Source of the DNA: Microcella sp.
GTDB lineage: Bacteria > Actinomycetota > Actinomycetes > Actinomycetales > Microbacteriaceae
Length of the DNA: 5,080 nt
NCBI GenBank assembly: GCA_020216895.1
Contig: JAIWOM010000134.1
Location: 1-5,080, forward strand
Reading direction: 5' to 3'
Part shown: positions 1 through 5,080 of the stretch, piece by piece
Numbering within the stretch: the stretch's first letter is position 1
Layout: each line of letters opens with the position of its first letter
Notes under the pieces: model-generated
Databases searched by the model: none
Told to the model about the DNA's origin: nothing
The model's input: the letters and a program-made list of their open reading frames with translations, nothing else
Translations under genes and position numbers: made by a program

Positions 1-750
1 GCACGCGTCGGCCATGCCGCGCACGGCGGCCCCCGCGATGATCGGCGAGACGCCGACGATCGGCGCCGTGACGTCGCGCAGGTCCTCGCGCATGCCCGGG
101 ATGCCCAGGATCGTGCCGATCGACACCACCGGGTTCGACGGCGCCACGAGCACGAGGTCGGCCGCCGCGAGTGCCGCAAGGGCTCCGGCCGAGGGTCGCG
201 CCGCCGCGACGCCGCGCTGCTCGAACCGCAGAGCGGGCACCTGGGCGCGGTAGCGGGTCCACCACTCCTGGAAGTGCAGGTCCTCCTCCGCCCCGGAATC
301 GGAGGCCACCCAGACGTGCGTGTCGATCTCGTCGTCGGTTGCCGGGTGCAGGCGCACGCCGCCGAGGTCCCAGCGCTCCTGCAGCCGCGCGACCACGTCC
401 GAGAGGGTGAGCCCCGACCGCAGCCAGGCGGTGCGGGCGATGTGCGTGCCGAGATCGAGGTCCCCGAGCGTGAACCACTCGGGCGTCACGCCATAGGCCT
501 GCAGCTCGGCCGAGACCCGTTCGCTCTCGCCGACGCGGCCCCAGCCGCGATGCTCGTCGTTCTGCCCGGCGAGCGTGTACAGCAGCGAGTCGAGGTCGGG
601 CGTGATGCGCAGGCCGCCCAGCCACCAGTCGTCCCCCGTGTTGACGATGACGTCGATCGACGCCTCGGGGTGCCACCAGCGCACCGCTTCCCGCAGCCCG
701 CGCACGAAGCGCGCACCCCCGACCCCGCCCGCGAGCACGACGATCCTCAT
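1..750 (-). CDS. cofD: 2-phospho-L-lactate (phosphoenolpyruvyl) transferase CofD/FbiA, C-terminus cut by window edge
   Basis: The enzyme of this family joins the phospholactyl or phosphoenolpyruvyl group of a guanosine-diphosphate donor to the deazaflavin FO, giving F420-0 or its dehydro form, in the cytoplasm. Reading leftward from ATG 750, 250 residues are present, about 70 short of the usual length of roughly 320. Visible family motifs are the N-terminal glycine-rich [11 protein letters not shown] (residues 5-15), NTGDD (37-41), [12 protein letters not shown] (51-62), [15 protein letters not shown] (96-110), HFQEWW (159-164), [17 protein letters not shown] (203-219) and SPIIAG (235-240). 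No frameshift or stop occurs. It is transcribed away from the pyrimidine operon across a short gap, and its product would supply the cofactor presumed for the third gene of that operon. Start: ATG 750 gives the usual family N-terminus, but its GGAG is only 3 nt away. An in-frame GTG at 759 has GGGAG at 5 nt and would add three residues. The family call is very secure; the exact start is not. Confidence 0.95.
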   Translation of the reverse strand, partial: MRIVVLAGGVGGARFVRGLREAVRWWHPEASIDVIVNTGDDWWLGGLRITPDLDSLLYTLAGQNDEHRGWGRVGESERVSAELQAYGVTPEWFTLGDLDLGTHIARTAWLRSGLTLSDVVARLQERWDLGGVRLHPATDDEIDTHVWVASDSGAEEDLHFQEWWTRYRAQVPALRFEQRGVAAARPSAGALAALAAADLVLVAPSNPVVSIGTILGIPGMREDLRDVTAPIVGVSPIIAGAAVRGMADAC

Positions 751-873
751 GCGCTCCACGCTAGCTCCCGCGATCGTTGCTCATGTGCGCGCCGTACTGT
801 TCGTCTGCGCGACTGCGCCCTACGGTGGGGAGCACCTCCTCGACGGCGAGGGGGAGAGGGGATACCACCACCG
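751..873. promoter_or_regulatory. divergent intergenic region between cofD and the pyrimidine operon
   Basis: These 123 bp separate two divergent genes, so promoters for both are expected here. On the plus strand the only pair near standard spacing is TGTTCG (798-803) and TACGGT (821-826), 17 bp apart. Both boxes match the sigma-70 consensus poorly, so this is only a guess. I see no convincing operator palindrome and no riboswitch fold. The right end is purine-rich (849-861) and includes the likely ribosome binding site of the ureidopropionase gene. Confidence 0.4.
765..769 (-). promoter_or_regulatory. ribosome binding site candidate for cofD (favours GTG start at 759)
   Basis: On the minus strand GGGAG lies 5 nt before an in-frame GTG (759-757) and 14 nt before the ATG at 750. 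By spacing alone it favours the GTG start. A second, weaker GGAG (757-754) sits only 3 nt before the ATG. Confidence 0.45.
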
Positions 874-1722
874 ATGACCACGATCCGCGCTGCTATCACG
901 CAGACCACCTGGACGGGCGACAAGGAGTCGATGATCGCGAAGCACGAGCAGTTCGCTCGTGACGCGGCCGCTCAGGGCGCCCAGATCATCTGCTTCCAGG
1001 AGCTCTTCTACGGCCCCTACTTCGGCATCATCGAGGACGCGAAGTACTACGACTACGCCGAGCCGGCTGACGGCCCGACGGTGCAGCGCTTCGTGACGCT
1101 CGCCAAGGAGCTGAAGATGGTCATCGTCCTCCCGATCTACGAGGAGGACATGCCCGGCGTGTACTACAACACCGCCGTGGTGGTGGATGCGGACGGCACG
1201 ATCCTCGGCAAGTACCGCAAGCACCACATCCCGAACCTCGACCGGTTCTGGGAGAAGTTCTACTTCCGCCCCGGCAACCTCGGCTACCCCGTGTTCGACA
1301 CGGCCGTTGGCAAGGTCGGCGTGTATATCTGCTACGACCGGCACTTCCCCGAGGGATGGCGCGAGCTCGGCCTCAACGGCGCCGAGCTGGTGTTCAACCC
1401 GAGTGCGACCAAGCCCGGCCTCTCGAACCGCCTCTGGGAGCTCGAGCAGCCCGCCGCGGCCGCCGCGAACCAGTACTTCATCGGCGCCAACAACCGCATC
1501 GGCACCGAGAGCGACGAGTTCGGCGACCTCGCCGTCACCTTCTACGGCTCGAGCTACTTCGTCGACCCGCGCGGCAACTACGTCGGCGAGGTCGCGAGCC
1601 CGGACCAGACCGAGATCGTCGTCCGCGACCTCGACCTCGACCTGATCCGCGAGGTGCGCAACAGCTGGCAGTTCTACCGCGACCGCCGGCCCGAGTCGTA
1701 CACCGCGACGGTGAAGCCGTAA
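874..1722 (+). CDS. nitrilase-superfamily beta-ureidopropionase (N-carbamoyl-beta-alanine amidohydrolase)
   Basis: The predicted reaction is hydrolysis of N-carbamoyl-beta-alanine (or the beta-aminoisobutyrate analogue) to the beta-amino acid, CO2 and ammonia, the last step of reductive pyrimidine breakdown. The 282-residue protein is a single carbon-nitrogen hydrolase domain. The Glu-Lys-Cys triad is visible: E43 in CFQELF, K116 in KYRKHHIP and C153 in [10 protein letters not shown]127 in FWEKFYF matches the second active-site glutamate of the family. The stretches GNLGYPVF (134-141), [12 protein letters not shown] (168-179) and FYGSSY (223-228) closely resemble eukaryotic beta-ureidopropionases, which supports this function over a plain nitrilase. 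There is no signal peptide, so it is cytoplasmic. ATG 874 gives a standard N-terminus ([15 protein letters not shown]) and follows GAGAGGGG (854-861) by a rather long 12 nt. It is the first gene of the operon, 11 bp ahead of the dihydropyrimidinase. Another N-carbamoyl amino acid, for example from hydantoins, could be the true substrate. Confidence 0.9.
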   Translation: MTTIRAAITQTTWTGDKESMIAKHEQFARDAAAQGAQIICFQELFYGPYFGIIEDAKYYDYAEPADGPTVQRFVTLAKELKMVIVLPIYEEDMPGVYYNTAVVVDADGTILGKYRKHHIPNLDRFWEKFYFRPGNLGYPVFDTAVGKVGVYICYDRHFPEGWRELGLNGAELVFNPSATKPGLSNRLWELEQPAAAAANQYFIGANNRIGTESDEFGDLAVTFYGSSYFVDPRGNYVGEVASPDQTEIVVRDLDLDLIREVRNSWQFYRDRRPESYTATVKP

Positions 1723-1727
1723 GGGGG
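1723..1727 (+). promoter_or_regulatory. ribosome binding site of the dihydropyrimidinase gene
   Basis: A run of five G directly after the upstream TAA stop (AAGGGGG, 1721-1727) lies 6 nt before ATG 1734 but 15 nt before a second in-frame ATG at 1743. The spacing selects the first ATG. The position implies translational coupling with the upstream gene. Confidence 0.6.
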
Positions 1728-1733
1728 CCGGCA

Positions 1734-3197
1734 ATGTCCACCATGCTCATCCGCGGCGGAACCGTCGTCTCCGCCACCGGCCGCGGCGCGGCCGACGTGC
1801 TCGTCGACGGCGAGACCATCGTCGCCGTGCTCGCGCCCGGGTCGACCCTGCTCGGCCACGACCTGACGGCATCCGTCGACACCGTCATCGACGCCACCGG
1901 CAAGTACGTCATTCCGGGCGGCATCGACGCGCACACCCACATGGAGCTGCCGTTCGGCGGCACCGCCGCGATCGACACCTTCGAGACCGGCACGATCGCC
2001 GCCGCCTGGGGCGGCACGACGAGCATCATCGACTTCGCCGTGCAGACGGCGGGCCAGAAGGTGTTCGACGGGCTCGCCGCCTGGCACGAGAAGGCGGGCG
2101 GCAACTGCGCGATCGACTACGGGTTCCACCAGATCGTGGGCGGCGTCGACGCCGATTCGCTGGATGCTCTGCCGAAGCTCATCGACGAGGGCATCACGAG
2201 CTACAAGATGTTCATGGCGTACCCCGGCGTGTTCTACGCCGACGACGCGCAGATCCTCCGCGCGATGCAGGTCGCCGCCGAGCACGGGCTCATGACGATG
2301 ATGCACGCCGAGAACGGCCCCGCCATCGACGTGCTCGTGGCGCAGCTGCTCGAGCAGGGCAAGACCGACCCGTACTACCACGGGGTCGCCCGCGCCTGGC
2401 AGATGGAGGAGGAGGCGACGCACCGGGCGATCATGCTCGCGCACCTCACGGGCGCGCCGCTCTACGTCGTGCACGTGAGCGCCAAGCAGGCGGTCGAGCA
2501 GCTCGCCGCCGCGCGCGACCGCGGCCAGAACGTGTTCGGCGAGACCTGCCCGCAGTACCTCTACCTCTCGCTCGAAGAGCAGCTGGGCGCGGTAAGCGAG
2601 AAGTACGGCGCCTTCGAGGGCGCCAAGTGGGTGTGCTCCACGCCGCTGCGCTCGCGCGCCGAGGGCCACCAGGACCACATGTGGCAGTCGCTGCGCACCA
2701 ACGACCTCCAGATGGTCTCGACCGACCACTGCCCGTTCTGCATGAAGGGCCAGAAGGAGCTGGGCCTCGGCGACTTCTCGAAGATCCCGAACGGCATCGG
2801 CTCTGTCGAGCACCGCATGGACCTCATGTACCAGGGCGTCGTCACCGGTGAGATCACTCTCGAGCGCTGGGTCGAGATCACGAGCACCACGCCCGCGCGC
2901 ATGTTCGGCCTCTACGGCAAGAAGGGCGTCATCGCCCCCGGGGCCGACGCCGACATCGTCGTCTACGACCCGAACGGCCACACCTCGATCGGCATGCCCG
3001 TCGACGAGAACGGCAACCCCACCGGCAAGAAGCACCACATGAACATGGACCACGCCGCGTGGGAGGGCTTCGAGATCGACGGGAAGGTCGACACGGTGAT
3101 CTCGCGCGGCTCCGTCGTCATCCAGAACGACCAGTTCCACGGGCGGGCCGGGCACGGCCAGTACCTGCGCCGCGGCCTGAGCCAGTACCTGGTCTGA
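1734..3197 (+). CDS. hydA: dihydropyrimidinase / D-hydantoinase
   Basis: This cyclic amidohydrolase opens 5,6-dihydrouracil or dihydrothymine (and often 5-substituted hydantoins) to the N-carbamoyl amino acid, the substrate of the enzyme encoded just upstream. At 487 residues it has the normal family length. The binuclear-metal site is complete: H67 and H69 in DAHTHMELP, K158 in SYKMFMAYPG (the lysine expected to be carbamylated), H191 in MMHAENG, H247 in VVHVSAK and D331 in STDHCPF. Y163, five residues after K158, matches the catalytic tyrosine. GETCPQYL (269-276), KWVCSTPLR (298-306) and TSTTPARMFGLYGKKG (383-398) are typical of this clade rather than allantoinase or dihydroorotase. There is an apparent extra stretch near 421-430 in the C-terminal segment. 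The protein is cytoplasmic and probably tetrameric, as in the family. It is the middle gene of a three-gene operon. Pyrimidine versus hydantoin preference cannot be read from sequence; the ureidopropionase neighbour favours pyrimidines. Confidence 0.94.
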   Translation: MSTMLIRGGTVVSATGRGAADVLVDGETIVAVLAPGSTLLGHDLTASVDTVIDATGKYVIPGGIDAHTHMELPFGGTAAIDTFETGTIAAAWGGTTSIIDFAVQTAGQKVFDGLAAWHEKAGGNCAIDYGFHQIVGGVDADSLDALPKLIDEGITSYKMFMAYPGVFYADDAQILRAMQVAAEHGLMTMMHAENGPAIDVLVAQLLEQGKTDPYYHGVARAWQMEEEATHRAIMLAHLTGAPLYVVHVSAKQAVEQLAAARDRGQNVFGETCPQYLYLSLEEQLGAVSEKYGAFEGAKWVCSTPLRSRAEGHQDHMWQSLRTNDLQMVSTDHCPFCMKGQKELGLGDFSKIPNGIGSVEHRMDLMYQGVVTGEITLERWVEITSTTPARMFGLYGKKGVIAPGADADIVVYDPNGHTSIGMPVDENGNPTGKKHHMNMDHAAWEGFEIDGKVDTVISRGSVVIQNDQFHGRAGHGQYLRRGLSQYLV

Positions 3198-3237
3198 GCC
3201 GAACCCGACGCGTACGAGCAACGAGAGACGAGCATCC

Positions 3238-4254
3238 ATGGATTTCGGCGCAGTTCTGCAGACCAACCCGCCCGCCAGCCGCACCGTGCACCTGGCGAAG
3301 CTGGCCGAGCAGTACGGGTTCAGCCACGTGTGGACCTTCGACAGCCACATCCTGTGGCAGGAGCCCTACGTCATCTACTCGAAGATCCTGGCCGAGACGA
3401 CGCGGATCACGGTCGGCCCCTTCGTGACGAACCCGGCGACCCGCGACTGGACGGTGACGGCGAGCGTCTTCGCGACCCTCAACGAGCTGTACGGCAACCG
3501 CACGATCTGCGGCATCGGCCGCGGCGACTCGGCGGTGCGCGTGACGAACGGCAAGCCGACGACGCTCGCCGAGCTGCGCGAGGCGATCCACGTCATCCGC
3601 GAGCTCGGCAACTCGCGGGCGGTTGAGTACAACGGCTCGACGCTGCAGTTTCCGTGGAGCCACGGCAGCGAGCTCGAAGTCTGGGTGGCCGCGTATGGCC
3701 CCCTCGCGCTGAAGCTGACGGGCGAGGTGGGCGACGGGTTCATCCTGCAGCTGGCCGACCTCGACATTGCGAAGTGGATGATCGAGACCGTGCGCACGGC
3801 GGCCGACAACGCCGGGCGCGACCCGATGAGCGTGAAGTTCTGCGTCGCTGCTCCGATGTACATCGGCACCGACTGGGATCACATGCGCAACCAGACCCGC
3901 TGGTTCGGCGGCATGGTCGGCAACCACGTCGCCGACATCGTCGCCAAGCACGGTGAGAGCTCGGATGTGCCGAAGGCCCTCACCGACTACATCGCGGGCC
4001 GGCAGGGCTACGACTACAACTCGCACGGCAAGGCGCATAACGACCATGTCGACTTCGTGCCCGACGAGATCGTCGACCGCTTCTGCGTGCTGGGGGATGC
4101 GAAAGACCACATCGACAAGCTCGAAGCCCTGCGCGACCTCGGCGTCGACCAGTTCGCCGGCTACCTCCAGCACGACAACAAGGAGGAGACGCTGCGCGTC
4201 TACGGCGAGCACGTGATTCCGGCGCTGAAGGGCAGCAAGAGCGCCCGGGTGTAG
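3238..4254 (+). CDS. luciferase-like F420-dependent oxidoreductase, TIGR03842-like
   Basis: This 338-residue protein is a luciferase-like (LLM) TIM-barrel oxidoreductase of the branch related to methylenetetrahydromethanopterin reductase, which uses coenzyme F420 rather than FMN. Recognisable segments are the first strand MDFGAVLQTN, FSHVWTFDSH (28-37), FVTNPATRDW (62-71), GIGRGDSAVR (92-101) in the cofactor-phosphate region, AAYGPLALKLTGEVGDGFIL (151-170) and the C-terminal FCVLGDAKDHIDKLEALRDLGVDQF (282-306, split here only by name: FCVLGDAKDH then IDKLEALRDLGVDQF). It resembles the TIGR03842 group as I remember it. No signal peptide or membrane segment is present. ATG 3238 is preceded by GAGAG at 10 nt. 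The 40-bp gap to the dihydropyrimidinase gene and the hairpin after the stop make it the last gene of the operon. Its substrate is unknown; the neighbours suggest a pyrimidine-, hydantoin- or beta-amino-acid-related compound, and divergent cofD supports F420 as cofactor. FMN use remains possible. Confidence 0.88.
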   Translation: MDFGAVLQTNPPASRTVHLAKLAEQYGFSHVWTFDSHILWQEPYVIYSKILAETTRITVGPFVTNPATRDWTVTASVFATLNELYGNRTICGIGRGDSAVRVTNGKPTTLAELREAIHVIRELGNSRAVEYNGSTLQFPWSHGSELEVWVAAYGPLALKLTGEVGDGFILQLADLDIAKWMIETVRTAADNAGRDPMSVKFCVAAPMYIGTDWDHMRNQTRWFGGMVGNHVADIVAKHGESSDVPKALTDYIAGRQGYDYNSHGKAHNDHVDFVPDEIVDRFCVLGDAKDHIDKLEALRDLGVDQFAGYLQHDNKEETLRVYGEHVIPALKGSKSARV

Positions 4255-4263
4255 CGGGCTCAC

Positions 4264-4305
4264 GAGGGCGGTTCGGGATGCTCGCGCCGAGCATCCCGCC
4301 GCCTC
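4264..4305 (+). terminator. two-part hairpin terminator closing the pyrimidine operon
   Basis: An uninterrupted 10-bp inner stem, CGGGATGCTC (4274-4283) with GAGCATCCCG (4289-4298), closes a 5-nt GCGCC loop. After a 2-nt asymmetric TT bulge, an outer stem pairs GAGGGCGG (4264-4271) with CCGCCTC (4299-4305), with one bulged G. It begins 9 bp after the oxidoreductase stop. No T-run follows, which is common for high-GC actinobacterial terminators but leaves open an RNA-stability or attenuation role for the gene downstream. Confidence 0.7.
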
Positions 4306-4332
4306 TCAGCCGCCGTGCCGCACGATGAGGGC

Positions 4333-5080
4333 ATGACCGCTGAGCTTCTGGGCGCCGAACCGACGCGCGCCGCAGCCGTGCCCGAGGCGACGCGGGCGGC
4401 CGGGCTCGCCCGGCTGGCCGACTTCGTTCCCCGCGCCGGGCGCGCTTACGCCGCCGAGCGCAACGCCGACCACGGGCCGGGGGATCGCTCGAACGTGTCG
4501 ACCCTGTCGCCCTGGGTGCGGCACCGGCTCGTCACCGAGCGTGAGCTCGCCGCCGCCGTGCTCGAGCGGCACTCGCTGAGCGCTGCAGAGAAGTTCGTCC
4601 AGGAGGTCTACTGGCGCACCTACTGGAAGGGCTGGCTCGAGCGCCGTCCCAGCGTGTGGACGCGCTACGCGGCGAGCGTCGCGCCCACCCTCGACACCCT
4701 GAGCGCCGCCGACCGCACGACCTACGATGACGCGGTCGCGGGCCGCACCGGCATCGACGGGTTCGACCACTGGGCGCGCGAGCTCGTCGAGACCGGCTAC
4801 CTGCACAACCACGCGCGCATGTGGTTCGCGAGCATCTGGATCTTCACGCTGCGCCTGCCGTGGCAGCTCGGGGCCGACTTCTTCTTGCGCCACCTGCTCG
4901 ACGGCGACCCGGCCTCCAACACGCTCAGCTGGCGCTGGGTCGCCGGCCTGCAGACCGTCGGCAAGACCTACCTCGCGACGGCCGACAACATCGCCCGCTA
5001 CACCGACGGGCGCTTCCGGCCGCGCGGGCTCGCGACGGCGGCCCACGCGATCGACGACGACGCCCCCATCCCGCCGGCTG
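4333..5080 (+). CDS. photolyase/cryptochrome FAD-binding domain protein without the N-terminal antenna domain, C-terminus cut by window edge
   Basis: The 249 visible residues match the helical FAD-binding domain of the photolyase/cryptochrome family: SNVSTLSPWVRH (53-64) in the FAD-phosphate region, FVQEVYWRTYWKGWL (88-102), GRTGIDGFDHW (137-147), ETGYLHNHARM (153-163), DGDPASNTLSWRW (190-202) and a tail GLQTVGKTYLATADNIARYT (205-224). Only about 50 residues precede the first motif, so the Rossmann-like N-terminal domain that holds the antenna chromophore is missing. The 78 bp back to the previous stop cannot encode it. Against E. coli photolyase as I remember it, N196 falls on Asn378, W200 on Trp382 and W177 on Trp359; the Trp306 position (near residue 124) is not Trp. 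DNA repair, light sensing or another flavin role are all possible. Start: ATG 4333 has GAGGG only 1 nt before it; in-frame GTG codons at 4315 and 4378 are alternatives. The hairpin upstream suggests transcription separate from the operon. Confidence 0.85.
   Translation, partial: MTAELLGAEPTRAAAVPEATRAAGLARLADFVPRAGRAYAAERNADHGPGDRSNVSTLSPWVRHRLVTERELAAAVLERHSLSAAEKFVQEVYWRTYWKGWLERRPSVWTRYAASVAPTLDTLSAADRTTYDDAVAGRTGIDGFDHWARELVETGYLHNHARMWFASIWIFTLRLPWQLGADFFLRHLLDGDPASNTLSWRWVAGLQTVGKTYLATADNIARYTDGRFRPRGLATAAHAIDDDAPIPPA

Noticed and set aside
798..826. Possible sigma-70 promoter TGTTCG - 17 bp - TACGGT
   Set aside because: Spacing is right but each box matches the consensus weakly, so I did not list it as a promoter on its own.
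274..873. Long open extension of the ureidopropionase frame upstream to an ATG at 274
   Set aside because: It runs antisense through cofD, has arginine/proline-rich low-complexity composition, and the conserved protein begins exactly at ATG 874. The open frame is a high-GC artefact.
1674..3350. 558-codon minus-strand open frame opposite the dihydropyrimidinase
   Set aside because: It is rich in Val, Asp, Arg, His and Leu as expected from reading GC-rich codons backwards, has no recognisable motif, and the plus strand carries a complete conserved enzyme.
3118..4263. 381-codon minus-strand open frame opposite the oxidoreductase
   Set aside because: Same shadow composition; the plus-strand protein is a full-length conserved family member.
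4255..4332. A frameshifted or split N-terminal photolyase domain before the FAD-binding domain
   Set aside because: Only 78 bp lie between the previous stop and the ATG, mostly hairpin, so a domain of more than 100 residues cannot be hidden there.
4306..5046. 246-codon minus-strand open frame opposite the photolyase-like gene
   Set aside because: Repetitive Gly/Ala/Arg/Val-rich shadow; the plus-strand frame has the clear FAD-binding motifs.
1..5080. CRISPR repeats, insertion sequences, tRNA or other structural RNA genes
   Set aside because: Read for direct repeats, terminal inverted repeats and cloverleaf-like patterns; nothing beyond the terminator hairpin and the short GGATGC hexamer was found.

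Overview
The window is about 70% G+C and densely coded. Nearly all wobble positions are G or C, and it carries F420-cofactor genes together with Mer-like luciferase-family enzymes. This points to a high-GC actinobacterium. The codon style and the recurring GGATGC hexamer suggest Microbacteriaceae or a close relative, but that placement is inference. No mobile element, CRISPR array, tRNA or rRNA is visible.

Layout. From the left edge to about 750, on the minus strand, is the N-terminal 250 residues of CofD/FbiA, which builds the deazaflavin cofactor F420. A divergent intergenic gap of about 123 bp follows. Then comes a compact three-gene plus-strand operon: a nitrilase-superfamily beta-ureidopropionase (874-1722), a dihydropyrimidinase/hydantoinase (1734-3197) and a luciferase-like F420-dependent oxidoreductase resembling the TIGR03842 group (3238-4254). 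The gaps inside the operon are 11 and 40 bp. A strong two-part hairpin at 4264-4305 closes it. After that a plus-strand gene (4333 to the right edge) encodes a photolyase/cryptochrome FAD-binding domain that begins without the usual N-terminal antenna domain.

How the genes fit together. Dihydropyrimidinase opens dihydrouracil or dihydrothymine to N-carbamoyl-beta-amino acids. Beta-ureidopropionase cleaves those to beta-alanine or beta-aminoisobutyrate, CO2 and ammonia. These are steps 2 and 3 of reductive pyrimidine catabolism. The step 1 enzyme, dihydropyrimidine dehydrogenase, is absent from the window; in its place the operon carries a putative F420-dependent oxidoreductase, and a gene for F420 synthesis lies divergently next door. 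The most interesting hypothesis is that this oxidoreductase does a redox step on the pyrimidine or a related ring compound using F420. The sequence suggests this but does not prove it. All recognisable catalytic residues of the two hydrolases are intact.
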